From Lucinisca nassula (Eukaryota; Mollusca; Bivalvia; Lucinida; Lucinidae), in the NCBI GenBank assembly GCA_963580285.1, contig OY757023.1, forward strand, positions 91,723,108 to 91,787,107: 64,000 bases of DNA, in the 5' to 3' direction. The translations under genes were made by a program, and so were the position numbers. The notes under the pieces are model-generated. The model was given only the letters and a program-made list of their open reading frames with translations. It did no database searches and was not told where the DNA came from. Shown here in pieces: positions 1 to 11,247 of the stretch (positions are counted from its first letter, which is position 1; every line of letters starts with the position of its first letter).

Positions 1-875
1 CATGGTGTAGCAATAGCAGTAGTATCATTTATGAGAAACAGTCAAACTTCAATGGCTCATGATTAAACATCTTTTGATTGCATGAAAATTCAATTCAATT
101 TGAATCTAGTCTTGGAGCTCCTGGAGAATTTTTCCTACAGGTCCACATCATAACAACAGACAAGGTAAGTATTATGTGATAATTGAAGGATAGTTTTCCT
201 TATTTCTCCATTTAAACCTATGTTGTGGGTACTCATTAGAACCGTCTCAACATAGGTTTTCATGGAGAATTGATCACAAAATAATTTTCTTATCTATAGC
301 TATGATATTTTTTATCAAGTGTGTTGAAAATATAAGAATTTTCACGTGTGAAATATAGTTTGTGTTTTTCGAAAATAACAAATTTTTTTTTTATCTAATA
401 TTGTGAAAACAAGTAGCCGGACTGCTACTGTAAATAACACGATCATGTTATCGTTTCACAAAGTGACAGTATTTTCCACACTCTGAAAATATCATATCTT
501 TTCACAATGTGAAAACATTGTTTTTTATTTGTTTCTGATATGCATTGATTTCACTTTTAAGTATAAAATAAACCGTATATACCCTGTTTGACAAAAATAA
601 TTTACAAAGATATATTTCGTACTTTAGAACCATAACTATATATTGTGCTAATATGAAGCTTATTATAATATATTTTGGAGTATGTGATATAGGATATCTA
701 ATACAGTATGAAAAGACAGCAAATCTCACCTCTTTTCCAACATCAATTTGAGTAGTTACCCCTGAAATATAGAAAGTTGATCATGCAAAGTAGGAATTTG
801 TTTCAAGCAGGAGCAAATTCTTTTATTTAAAAGCTGCCCCACTTCCTATTTCTAAAAGTGGCCAACCTTTGAAAA
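1..875. other. AT-rich sequence with one small foldback
   Basis: No exon recognised. Positions 38-59 match the terminal repeat of MITE family P (ACAGTCAAACTTCAATGGCT). At 214-225 and 248-259 a 12 bp inverted repeat flanks GTACTCATTAGAAC, the sequence found in the hairpin centre of family P. This may be a decayed P copy. Positions 263-875 hold nothing I recognise. Confidence 0.4.
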
Positions 876-2882
876 CATGGGAAATGTCATTTAGAGGTTT
901 TTCTATTTTGAGCTCTGGCGGCCATTATGTCTAACGGAGTGGAACGATTTAGGCAATTTTGAAAGAGGGTCACTCAAGGAACATTCCTGTGAAATTATTT
1001 TCAAATCGGGCCATTTGCATAGGAGGAGATGTCATTGAAAGGTTTTTCTATTTTTAGTTCTGGCAGCCATTTTGTTTAACGGAGCAGAACAATTTAGGCT
1101 ATTTTGAAAGAGGGTCACTGTAGGAAAATTCCTGTGAAATTCTTTTCAAATCGGGCCATTTGCCTAGGAGGAGATGTCATTGAAAGGTTTTTCTATTTTT
1201 AGCTCTGGCAGCCATTTTGTTTAACGGAGCAGAACGATTTAGGCAATTTTTAAAAAGAGGGTCACTGTAGGAAAATTCCTGTGAAATTCTTTCAAATCGG
1301 GCCATTTGCCTAGGAGGAGATGTCATTGAAAGGTTTTTCTATTTTTAGCTCTGGTGGCCATTTTGTTTAACGGAGCAGAACCATTTAGGCAATTTTGAAA
1401 GAGGGTCACTCAAGGAAGATTCCTGTGAAATTCTTTTCAAATTGGGCCATTTGCATAGGAGGAGAGGTCATTGAAAGGTTTTTCTATTTTTAGTTCTGGC
1501 AGCCATTTTGTTTAACGGAGCAGAACAATTTAGGCTATTTTGAAAGAGGGTCACTCTAGGAACATTCCTGTGAAATTCTTTTCAAATCGGGCCATTTGCC
1601 TTGGAGGAGATGTCATTGAAAGGTTTATCTATTTTTAGCTCTGGTGGCCATTTTGTTTAACAGAGCAGAACCATTTAGGCAATTTTGAAAGAGGGTCACT
1701 CAAGGAACATTCCTGTGAAATTATTTTCAAACGGGCCATTTGCATAGGAGGAGAGGTCATTGAAAGGTTTTTCTATTTTTAGCTCTGGTGGCCATTTTGT
1801 TTAACAGAGTGGAACGATTTAGGCAATTTTGAAAGAGGGTCACTCAAGGAACATTCCTGTAAAATATTTTCAAATCGGGCCATTTGCATAGGAGACAATG
1901 TCATTGAAAGTTTATCTATTTTTAGCTCTGGCAGCCATTTTGTTTAACGGAGCAGAACAATTTAGGCAATTTTGAAAGAGGGTCACTCTAGGAACATTCT
2001 TGTGAAATTCTTTTCAAATCGGGCCATTTGCCTTGGAGGAGATGTCATTGAAAGGTTTATCTATTTTTAGCTCTGGTGGCCATTTTGTTTAACAGAGCAG
2101 AACCATTTAGGCAATTTTGAAAGAGGGTCACTCAAGGAACAGTGCTGTGAAATTATTTTCAAACGGGCCATTTGCATAGGAGGAGAGGTCATTGAAAGGT
2201 TTTTCTATTTTTAGCTCTGGTGGCCATTTTGTTTAACAGAGTGGAACGATTTAGGCAATTTTGAAAGAGGGTCACTCAAGGAACATTCCTGTAAAATATT
2301 TTCAAATCGGGCCATTTGCATAGGAGACAATGTCATTGAAAGTTTATCTATTTTTAGCTCTGGCAGCCATTTTGTTTAACGGAGCAGAACAATTTAGGCA
2401 ATTTTGAAAGAGGGTCACTCTAGGAACATTCTTGTGAAATTCTTTTCAAATCGGGCCATTTGCCTGGGAGGAGATGTCATTTAAAGGTTTTTCTATTTTT
2501 AGCTTTGGTGGCCATTTTGTTTAACGGAGCAGAATGATTTAGGCAATTTTGAAAGAGGGTCACTCAAGGAACACTCCTGTGACATTATTTTAAATCGGAC
2601 CATTTGCCTAGGAGGAGATGTCATTTAAAGGTTTTTCTATTTTTAGCTCTGGTGGCCATTTTGTTTAATGGAGCGGAATGATTTAGGCAATTTTGAAAGT
2701 GGGTCATCCAAGGAACCTTCCTGTGAAATTATATCAAAATCAATTCACTGCTTTAGGAGGAGATGTTGTTTGAAGAAAAAGTTTACGCACGCATGGATGC
2801 ACGCATGCACGGACGCACGCATGGCGACGACGGACAAAAAGTGATCCCAAAAGCTCACCTCATCATTCAAGACAGGTGAGCT
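876..2882 (+). mobile_element. Tandem-core element, about 13 units of 144 bp
   Basis: Units starting at 912, 1056, 1201, 1347, 1492, 1637, 1781, 1924, 2069, 2213, 2356, 2501 and 2645 repeat a block with GGCCATTTTGTTTAACGGAG and AGAGGGTCACT. The array is followed by an ACGCACGCATGG / GACGACGGAC stretch and a terminal hairpin AGCTCACC...GGTGAGCT at 2849-2882. Array, then ACGGACGG-like spacer, then 3' hairpin recurs in several families here and fits non-autonomous Helitron/Helentron (HINE or pearl-like) elements. Short ORFs inside are chance. Confidence 0.6.
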
Positions 2883-2883
2883 A

Positions 2884-2974
2884 AAAATATAATCGGTTCA
2901 CCGCGACAATTTTATAGAGGCTCACTAAAGCTCGCCCCTATAAAATTGTCTAAGGCTCACCGATTGTATTTTAT
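2884..2974. repeat. Imperfect palindrome, about 90 bp
   Basis: Left arm AATATAATCGGTTCACC then ACAATTTTATAGAGGC; right arm CCCCTATAAAATTGTC then GCTCACCGATTGTAT. It sits directly between the two tandem-core elements and is MITE-like. Confidence 0.6.
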
Positions 2975-2984
2975 TATTAAAGAC

Positions 2985-5045
2985 ACTAACCAGTGCTTCA
3001 GCTGAAGTGCACAACCCGCCGGATGCTTTTAGCTTTTATGAGTGTTACCATATATGGGTATGGCGGCCATTTTGGTCATGTGACCTGGACCTAAAACGGT
3101 TCCCCCAATAAATGCGTCTTATCGTAAGGAGCAAAAATATATCTTATACTTTAGTACTGTATTCTGAATCGTTTGCAGGATAAAATGCGTTCGCACTTTT
3201 CCAATACAAAAGCATATGTGTCAAAGTTTGACCTAGGCACAAAGAAGGTCAAAGTCAACCCAGGGTCACCATTTTAGCAATTTATGATGGGCCTACGTCC
3301 CATATGTTATTTATCAAGTTTCGTGGAAATCTGCCCAGTGGTTCTGGAGAATATTATTTTTGAAGGGTTTTTACCATATATGGCTTGGCGGCCATTTTTT
3401 GTCATGTGACCTGGACCCCATGAGCAAATCTTGGTTTCCCCCATCCCATAGAGGCTCCATATGAAATTTGACTTCAATCGGCCCAACGGTTTCCGAGGAG
3501 AAGCAGTTCGAAAATTTTCACATTTTTTGCCTCGGTGAGGCTATACAAAATGGAATGTAATAGTTCGCAAGTTCATTGGTTAGATCTCATTGATATCTAT
3601 CGGTATGCCAAAAATTGTTTAAATATTCCAAGCGGTTAAGTCACTATCACCAATTTTCACAAAGGGTTACGGACGGACAGACAGACAGACCATATATGGC
3701 TTGGCGGCCATTTTGGTCATGTGACCTGGACCCCATGAGCAAATTTTGGTTTCCCCCATCCCATAGAGGCTCCATATGAAATTTGACTTCAATCGGCCCA
3801 ACGGTTTCTGAGGAGAAGCAGTTCGAAAATTTTCACATTTTTCGCCTCGGCGAGGCTATACTAAATGGAATGTAATATTTCGCATGTTCATTGGTTAGAT
3901 CTCATTGATATCTATCAGTATGCCAAAAATTGTTTAAATATTCCAAGCGGTTAAGTCACTATCACCAATTTTCACAAATGGGTTACGGACGGACAGACAG
4001 ACAGACCATATATGGCTTGGCGGCCATTTTGGTCATGTGACCTGGACCCCATGAGCAAATTTTGGTTTCCCCCATCCCATAGAGGCTCCATATGAAATTT
4101 GACTTCAATCGGCCCAACGGTTTCCGAGGAGATGCAGTTCGAAAATTTTCACAATTTTCGCCTCGGCGAGGCTATACTAAATGGAATGTAATATTTCGCA
4201 AGTTCATCGGTTAGATCTCATTGATATCTATCAGTATGCCAAAAATTGTTTAAATATTCCAAGCGGTTAAGTCACTATCACCAATTTTCACAAATGGGTT
4301 ACGGACGGACGGACAGACAGACAGACCATATATGGCTTGGCGGCCATTTTGGTCATGTGACCTGGACCCCATGAGCAAATTTTGGTTTCCCCCATCCCAT
4401 AGAGGCTCCATATGAAATTTGACTTCAATCGGCCCAACGGTTTCCGAGGAGAAGCAGTTCGAAAATTTTCACATTTTTCGCCTCCGCGAGGCTATACTAA
4501 ATGGAATGTAATATTTCGCAAGTTCATTGGTTAGATCTCATTGATATCTATCAGTATGCCAAAAATTGTTTAAATATTCCAAGCGGTTAAGTCACTATCA
4601 CCAATTTTCACAAACTGGTTACGGACGGGCAGACAGACAGACCATATATGGCTTGGCGGCCATTTTGGTCATGTGACCTGGACCCCATGAGCAAATTTTG
4701 GTTTCCCCCATCCCATAGAGGCTCCATATGAAATTTGACTTCAATCGGCCCAACGGTTTCCGAGGAGATGCAGTTCGAAAATTTTCACATTTTTCGCCTC
4801 CGCGAGGCTATACTAAATGGAATGTAATATTTCGCAAGTTCATTGGTTAGATCTCATTGATATCTATCAGTATGCCAAAAATTGTTTAAATATTCCAAGC
4901 GGTTAAGTCACTATCACCAATTTTCACAAACGGGTTACGGACGGACAGACAGAATGACAGACTGACAGAATGACACGGTGATTTTAGGGCACTTAGAAAA
5001 TAAACCGGCTTCAGTCGGTAGCTTTTTCTGCGGGTCGTGCAATCA
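2985..5045 (+). mobile_element. Tandem-core element, five units of about 317 bp
   Basis: Units begin CCATATATGGCTTGGCGG at 3374, 3690, 4006, 4326 and 4642; a partial one starts at 3054. Each ends in GGTTACGGACGGACAGACAG. After the last unit come GACAGAATGACA repeats and a small hairpin, CCGGCTTCAGTCGG. GCACAACCCGC near 3010 and GCGGGTCGTGC near 5035 are inverted matches at the two ends. Same architecture as the element to its left but unrelated in sequence. Confidence 0.6.
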
Positions 5046-5059
5046 TGTATTTAATATTT

Positions 5060-5285
5060 ATGGGACTTTTACTCAACATTGAGATGAAATAACATCTAAA
5101 GCCCTGCCAACCAAAGAAACTGCTAGAGGTTATAACCAGGGACGGTCCAAATCACATCACTTATCCTAGGTAGGATTAGACCTTCTAAGCAGTTTACCAG
5201 TACTCATGTTTGGTGGGTCAGCTCTGCCCAGAAGCACCATGCAGCCCAATCTATTTCTACAAGCCCCGATACGCTGGGGCACCCA
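5060..5285 (-). mobile_element. SINE family A, degraded copy
   Basis: About 310 bp family in this window; in its own direction it runs from GGCCCCCGCCCATAGGGGCT to GACGTTAAACCTCAAATC plus an (AAAC)n tail. This copy is diverged and lacks the 3' end. Confidence 0.6.
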
Positions 5286-5543
5286 AACATAAACAACAAC
5301 TCTAGCATCAATGAGTGGATGTGCAGGCTGATCCCGTCTTTGGTGGTCCCACATGCCTCACTGTAGGTTTGCCAAGCATCAGCTCATATAACATTTCCAT
5401 CACAAAACTTGTTTATTTATAACGATGCATTAAGTATTTGGGCCCTGTTTGTAAAGAATGGCCATACAGAAGCATTTAAAAAATCTCTAGTGGAAATAAG
5501 GATCTCTTTTTTTTCAAATGTCGGGTTATTTTACATTTCGTAC

Positions 5544-5643
5544 CTGAGTCCCCGTTAGTATCTGGTGCTTGACTGGTCTGTGTAGGTTTGTAGGGTGGAG
5601 GTGGTTCACCACTAGGCTGCTGTGGCGGTTTTGGCTGCTCTTG
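5544..5643 (-). CDS. aPKC: Probable aPKC exon: proline-rich linker between C1 and kinase
   Basis: A 100 bp open exon (33 codons + 1 nt) with acceptor GACTATTTCAG and donor GTACGA on the minus strand. It reads QEQPKPPQQPSGEPPPPYKP, then TQTSQAPDTNGDS. Its phase-0 start fits the end of the C1 exon. This linker is poorly conserved in the family, so the call rests on position, strand, phase and splice sites rather than on strong similarity; another exon could lie between it and the C1 exon. The following kinase exons are not in the window. Confidence 0.65.
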
Positions 5644-5734
5644 CTGAAATAGTCACAGAAGGGCCCAAACAGGACCTTAATCTCCGGAACTTTGAGGTCA
5701 AATGGATGCATAAAAAGGGAAGTCACTCAGATCC

Positions 5735-5845
5735 TTAACCCAATGCATACGGGAGACCTCTAAATGGGAACCTTGGCAAACCGTGCAGGCCCAGATCAGA
5801 CGCCGCAAAATGCGGCGTCTGATCTGGGCCTGCACTATCTGCTAA
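5735..5845. mobile_element. MITE family D (TTAA, palindromic centre)
   Basis: Starts TTAACCCAATGCATAC and ends with a perfect palindrome around CAGATCAGACGCCGC at 5790-5835. Family D has TIRs TTAACCCATTTTGTACC and a GCAAACAGTGTAG...CTACACTGTTTGC centre. Confidence 0.7.
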
Positions 5846-6108
5846 CATGATTTTCTGTCAAAAATAGAAAACAAACGATAAATTGGTAATACAGCAAATG
5901 GATGCACTGGAATTATTTTCTGCCCATGCTTATAAGGAAGACAACTTTTGGGACTTCCCGTTCACTTTCCAATACACTCAGTCCCTCTGTAAAAGGGATC
6001 TATCCTTAACCCATTTTGTACCTGAAACCCCAAAATGGGTAATTGACATTCAGTGCATACAGCAAACTTAAAATATGGAACAAATTTTACAACATCCAAA
6101 AGAAACTG

Positions 6109-6474
6109 CAGAAGAACTTCCATGACTCGAACACCGATGGTTCGCTTACCATGGATGTGTCGAACCCATTCTTGAGCCCCTTGCAAAATCCTCTACATAA
6201 GAAATAGTGGGGGATAATTAGGGAGATTTTAGTCTTTTATCTTGCAAATGTATGCTGTGTGTACTCATTAGAATCGCCTCGATGAGGCGATTCTAATGAG
6301 TACACACAGCATACATTTTCATTATAGAACGTCGAAAAGATGAAAACGTCGAAAAGATGTCTAAAAGTATCTTGTTATGCCTCCTGGCAGTAACCTCAGT
6401 GGCTCGAACTACCCCTTTCTCGAACAGATTTTCGTGGTCCCGAAGGTGTTCGAGCCATTGAAGTTTGACTGTAT
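6109..6474. mobile_element. MITE family P, full copy
   Basis: TIRs are ACTTCCATGACTCGAACACC and GGTGTTCGAGCCATTGAAG...ACTGTA. The centre (6248-6324) is a long hairpin built on GTGTACTCATTAGAATCGCC. The CAGTCAAACTTC-type terminus and TA flank resemble pogo/Tigger-derived MITEs; that superfamily call is inference. Confidence 0.75.
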
Positions 6475-6879
6475 ATTACAGCATTTTATAAGCCACACCA
6501 AGAGAAATGTGTTTCTATGCATGTATGCCCTGGGCAGATTCAGATCAGCAACCATGCAGTATGAACAGAACCTGTTCTGTGCACTTAATAGATGACTACT
6601 AACCAAATATCAATCTTCAACTACAGCCTACGTCCTCCCATGCATTTTTGGCAGGACTTCCTTGGCGAGAACCTGTACTAAGCAGTGTGGATAAAGTGTC
6701 TTTCTCATGGGGATCAACCGTCTACCTCTGGATCCCTAGATGCACCACAATGCTCCATGACAGACAAGGAAGGCTGTATTCTTACAACCGTATTTACCCT
6801 AAATATTCGGATTCCTTAATTCCTTACCATACTTGCTGTACACTTTGAATAAGTACAATAAACTACCTGATGTTGTGTC

Positions 6880-7181
6880 GGCCCCCGCCCATAGGGGCTT
6901 GAAGAAATATATGGGCTGCATGATGCTTCCACGCAGAGCTGAATCCGGCCCGCACACTTGTACTGGTAAACCGCTTAGAGGATCTAAGCCTGTCCAGGAA
7001 CCGCAGTGTGAAGCGGACTGTCCATGCTAATAAACCCTATTGGTTTCATTGGGCGACAGGGCTTGAGATGACATTTCATCTCAGTGTCCGGTAAAAGTCC
7101 CATAAAATTGGAAGCAACGTCTCCAAAATGACCTTTACAGTGTTGACGGGGACGTTCAACCTCAAATCAAACAAACAAAAC
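6880..7181 (+). mobile_element. SINE family A, full-length copy
   Basis: Starts GGCCCCCGCCCATAGGGGCT and ends TCAAATCAAACAAACAAAAC. Contains the TTCCAATTTTGTGGGAC block (here inverted) found in all copies. Confidence 0.8.
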
Positions 7182-7207
7182 CTGATGTTGTGCCTTAAGA
7201 TAGATGA

Positions 7208-7290
7208 ATGTGTGGCAAACTGTGCAGACCCTGATGAGATACCGCGTTATGCGGCATCTCATCTGGGTTTACACTGTTTGCTCAGGGCTG
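7208..7290. repeat. MITE family D palindromic core
   Basis: GGCAAACTGTGCAGACC and its inverse around ATACCGCGTTATGCGGCAT. Outer arms are not clear. Confidence 0.6.
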
Positions 7291-7405
7291 TCTGTCCGAA
7301 TACATACGGTAAACTGTTCTGAATCTACACTGAGTCCACATACAAAGAGACCATTTTGCTTAATGCGGCTCATACAGCCATGCAATTGCTACTTAAAATA
7401 AGGCC

Positions 7406-8043
7406 ATAACCCTTGTCCACCTGAACAAAATTAATTTAGCCACACCCATTTCTGACTTTCAACCTATCAGATTACTTGATGTAAACTGTTCCTACAAATT
7501 CACAAATTGAATGTTAAACAATGTAGATACAAATCAGGAGCCAGTTGTTAACCCTTGCCCTGCTGAATATTTAAATATGCCACACCCCCTACTGATTATC
7601 AACCAATCAAATCACTTGATGAAATTTATTGCAACAAATTCATAAACTGAATGACAAACAATGAAGTTCCTGATCAGATGGCTTCTCTGGATCTACATTG
7701 TTTTAAAGATAAGACATATCCGGGCTCAGCAGGACAAGGGTTAAAATCCTCGTTAGTTTAACAAGCTTGTTAGTGGTCATATTGTTAACTGTTCTAGCAA
7801 GTACAATATCTAAAATTTTTGTTGTTTTTGCTGAAAAAAATTGAGCAGCAAAAGCTGCTCACATTTTTTTTTCAGCAAAAATATTAGCATATGTGCCATA
7901 TCAAATGATCAAAGTTTTAACGACTCGTAAACTAACGACGTGGATAGTTTTGAACAAATGGCCCCTGAAGAAGCCAGCTGATCTGTATCTACACTGTTTG
8001 CAAAGATTCAGCACACCTTGGTTGGACAGGACAAGGGTTAAAA
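7406..8043. mobile_element. MITE family E copy holding C and E copies
   Basis: Outer E halves are 7406-7537 and 7968-8043 (right end GGACAAGGGTTAA). A family C MITE (7538-7967) sits inside and is itself split by a complete E copy at 7548-7744, with a TTAA at each end. Removing the inner E restores the C sequence across a single TTAA. Confidence 0.7.
7548..7744. mobile_element. MITE family E, complete, TTAA target
   Basis: TIRs TTAACCCTTGCCCTGCTGA and TCAGCAGGACAAGGGTTAA, 197 bp. Starts and ends at TTAA, typical of piggyBac- or Kolobok-type targets. Confidence 0.85.
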
Positions 8044-8079
8044 CAGAGGCATCAATAGAAGCTCCTAAATTACAAATAA

Positions 8080-8325
8080 GGGGCCAGTTGTTCAAAACTA
8101 ATGACATCCTTAGTTAACGTATCATTCAAACTTTGATCATTGAATATGGCGAATATACTCATATTTTTGCAGAAAAAATGTGAGCAGCTTTTGCAAATGC
8201 AAAAGCTGCTCACATTTTTTCAGCAAAAATACCAGAATATTCGATATTATACATACTAGAACAGTTAACAACTTGACCACTAACAAGCTTGTTAAGCTAA
8301 CGATGCTCTGAACAACTGGACCCTG
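8080..8325. mobile_element. MITE family C, full copy
   Basis: TIRs GGGGCCAGTTGTTCAAA and GAACAACTGGACCC. The centre is a long hairpin of GTGAGCAGCTTTTGCA and its inverse. No clear target-site duplication. Confidence 0.8.
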
Positions 8326-8997
8326 ACAGTTGCTTGAAATCAGTTCAAAAAGTATACATTTATATGCAAGCCTGCAGATCAAGGCATTATATCAATAAGC
8401 TGGACAGTAGCACAGCTCAAAGCAGAACAAATGAACAGCGCTCAACCTGCAGTAGGATGTCTGTGTCAAGCAAAGATTCAGATCAGACTGCACATCCTCC
8501 CGGTATCAACAGATATTTTTTTTCATTCATCCATCTTTGGATAGCCAGAGGCTACAGAAGGTTCATGCCTCGGTAGCTCGGTCAGACACATGTCTGAATG
8601 GGAACACCTTCAGAGGAGGCAATTCCTGCAAAACTATTTTTGCCTCCCATGTCAATAGGGGTCAATGCTTTAAGGAAAGAATTATCTCTCCCCACTTTTC
8701 AGGGAGACATATTATTTTTCCCCCTGGCGTCCATCTGTTCGTACATATGCCAGATACATAATGGGATTTCAGTGGCAAAGGACTTATTGAAAAGTGATGA
8801 GGATGTCCTGAAAGTTTTCTCCCTTTGAAAAATGGCAGAAAAATCTGTCAGGTGTTCCCATTCCCCTTAAACAGTGTAGACATTTTGCGTACATCGTGGT
8901 ATATCGTTTCTTTACACAACAAACTCTTTCTAAACACTATTAATAGGGTTGAAAGCAGAAACTGTCAGTCAAACAACTTCTTTATATCCGAAGTAAA

Positions 8998-9058
8998 CTG
9001 TATAGATTATGTAGAAAAATGACCATTTATTGTAATTTTTCTATATAATCTATACATT
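8998..9058. repeat. Short hairpin, about 60 bp
   Basis: TGTATAGATTATGTAGAAAA paired with TTTTTCTATATAATCTATAC. A diverged half-copy lies near 14440. Confidence 0.6.
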
Positions 9059-9199
9059 GTTGCGATCCATCTTGAAACCATGTTATATCCAAAACTGTGT
9101 TATAATGAGCAGTGTTATAACGAGGGTGTGGTGTACTAGGTGAGGCCTATGTTTTAATGGAGAACTATAAAAAATCATCTCAGATTCATTTTCAAAATA

Positions 9200-9589
9200 C
9201 AGAGAACCCTCATTATAATGACAGTATTTGTTCCTTATTATTGTGCCGTTATAAAGAATTTGCCGTTAAAAAGAATCCCAGTTTGGCGTATGATAGGTAA
9301 TAAAAGGCCTTTTCCCCATTGTTACTCCAAGAAACAAATGTTATAGACATTTGTTAGAATTGCCTCGGTGAGGCGATTCTAACAAATTTCTATAAAATTT
9401 GTTTCTTGGATTATTAGACTACAAGACCCTTGCATGACTAAGGACTGTTTTTGCATTTCAAACCCTATGGAAGCCCACGCTGCTCTGAACCAAGGCTAAA
9501 CCTTTAGCTAAGTAGTCATTTCATTCAAATTGCCGTTATAGCAAAGTTTTGCCGTTATAAGAATGTCGATATAAAGAGGGTTGACTGTA
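9200..9589. mobile_element. Pogo-like MITE with hairpin centre
   Basis: Termini AGAGAACCCTCATTATAATG and TAAAGAGGGTTGACTGTA are inverted relatives. The centre 9327-9411 is a hairpin (AAGAAACAAATGTTATAGAC... and inverse) around GCCTCGGTGAGGC. It ends about 50 bp from the aPKC C1 exon donor. Confidence 0.65.
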
Positions 9590-9640
9590 TTGCCGCAAAA
9601 CAAGTGCAATAAATGCACCACAGAAGCACAGGAAACTTAC

Positions 9641-9781
9641 CAATGGTGGTCTTGTAGTACCACACTGTATTTTGACAAGTTTATGACATCTTTTGTGGAC
9701 GAGTAGTTTACACTGTATACACTTGTAACCTTGGCGACCAAGACCCCAGATTCTGTCTTGACAAAACTCACAGACAGCTTT
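9641..9781 (-). CDS. aPKC: aPKC exon: C1 zinc finger
   Basis: A 141 bp exon (47 codons, phase 0 at both ends), acceptor ATTCATAG, donor GTAAGT, minus strand. It reads [20 protein letters not shown], then [20 protein letters not shown] and GTTRPPL. The ligand spacing C-x2-C-x13-C-x2-C-x4-H-x2-C-x7-C is exact, and IWGLGRQG is diagnostic of the atypical class. In this class the C1 domain does not bind diacylglycerol well and helps autoinhibition. The codons are intact. Confidence 0.96.
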
Positions 9782-9826
9782 CTATGAATAAACATGAAAT
9801 TGTATAAGTTAATACAAGTTAACATA

Positions 9827-9905
9827 TAGTCAAACCTGGATAATTCGAAGTGACAGTGACCGCTAGATTTCCTTCGAATTATCAGGTTCGAATTTTCGAA
9901 ATATT
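9827..9905. repeat. Pogo-like terminal fragment
   Basis: AGTCAAACCTGGATAATTCG followed closely by its inverse around CCTTCGAATTATCAGG. About 45 bp upstream of the C1 exon acceptor. Confidence 0.5.
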
Positions 9906-9987
9906 TAGTTTTTCAGAAATATTTGGAAGTAGTTAGGTAGTAATACTTGACTGCAGTCTGTCCATAAGCAATGAACACAGACTTTTA

Positions 9988-10258
9988 TTGGCTTCCTCGA
10001 TAGCTCAGTGGTAAGCGTGTTCGGCTCATGATCGAGAGGTTGTGAGTTTAAATCCGGCAACAGGAGGCAAGGTGTGTCCTTGGGCAAGACACGTAATGCC
10101 ACAGCTCCGCACCACCCAGGTGAAAATGGGTAGCAATGGTGTAAAAGTCACTGCCTCTCTCTTTCGCATGCATGATAACATCTAGAATGAGTGTTCAAGA
10201 GCGATTCAAATAAGCTTGAAGCTTTCAGCGTAATCAAACAGAAATAAATTAGTATAAA
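9988..10258 (+). mobile_element. tRNA-derived SINE
   Basis: The head has A-box-like TAGCTCAGTGGTAAGCGTG and B-box-like GTGAGTTTAAATCCGG, too degenerate for a tRNA gene. The body ends in TTTCAGCGTAATCAAACAG and an AT-rich tail. Confidence 0.7.
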
Positions 10259-10321
10259 CTCCTTCTTATCTTCGCCCTTGAGAATAAAGCAAACACAAGA
10301 GCACCACATGCGGGTGCCAAC

Positions 10322-10705
10322 TAGGGCTGGCTAATCGGAGCTGAAAAGATAATCGATTATCAGTCCTGTCATTGCGATCGGTAATCGATTTGTAATCGCT
10401 AAGATTTTTTACATTATTTTACCTGTCTGGCTTTCTGTCTGAGCATGACTCTTACCATCTGTTGCACTTTACCATATGTATATTTGAACAGACAGGCCTG
10501 AGCAAACAGTGTAGACCCAGATGAGATGCCGCATAATGCGGCGTCTCATCAGGGTCTGCACTGTTTGCCACTCATCCAGCTATTTTAGGCATGACTTTGG
10601 GTAGTAAATTGTACCTATCAAGTAATCGATTAAAAGCAAATCAGAAATGATAATCATTTTTGTGGAATTTCTCGATCGATTATTCGATTAATCGTGGCAG
10701 CCTTA
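10322..10705. mobile_element. Non-autonomous hAT-like element with 8 bp TSD
   Basis: Flanked by the 8 bp direct repeat GTGCCAAC (10314-10321 and 10706-10713). Termini are TAGGGCTG and CAGCCTTA, with AATCGATTA-rich subterminal repeats. A family D palindrome (10487-10575) is nested inside. Confidence 0.8.
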
Positions 10706-10734
10706 GTGCCAACGCTCAGCTGCAAAAATTCTAA

Positions 10735-10950
10735 GTCAAAAAAGGGGCATAACTGCGCCAAAAGTATTTTGAGGGTTATCTCACCTATTGGTATGAGTTT
10801 CCCTTTTCATAATGAACAACTAGGCCGAGTTTCCAGTAAATATGTTCAGTAATGACAGAGATATTACAAAATGTCCAAGTTTTTTGCATGACGACGCAGA
10901 CGACGCCAGAGCTATGACAATACATCGTGGTTTTCTTCGAAAACAGCCGA
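10735..10950 (+). repeat. Possible remnant of a tandem-core element
   Basis: Single unit-like stretch followed by GACGACGCAGACGACG and a small hairpin near GTGGTTTTCTTCGAAAAC, the layout of the other tandem-core elements. Confidence 0.4.
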
Positions 10951-11247
10951 GCTAAAAACAACATGAACTTACATGTTTTTTTATTTTTTATGCCACAACA
11001 ATTGTTTAATGTAAAGCAATAAATCTCCAAATAACGAACTATTGTACCAATAAAAAGGCGGGATAGCAATGGTTCACAGGAGTAGCCATCAAAGATCTAG
11101 GACAAAATGCCATAAGCATAATGTTTAAGTCGTGTTGGCAAACCATATGTTTCTATTCACTTCTTTACTGCATTTATTTTCTACTTTCACTTTCAACAGT
11201 CTTTCAGTCTCCCAAAAATCCCAACTTTCCACGAACTACAGCTCTAA

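Noticed and set aside
876..4958. Regularly spaced repeats resembling a CRISPR array
   Set aside because: Units are 144 and 317 bp with no repeat-spacer alternation, no cas genes, and a eukaryotic setting.
9988..10060. tRNA gene candidates (also near 24480, 30130, 34470, 43090, 56180)
   Set aside because: A and B boxes are present but the acceptor and anticodon arms do not fold, each has a SINE body attached, and several have target duplications around the whole unit.
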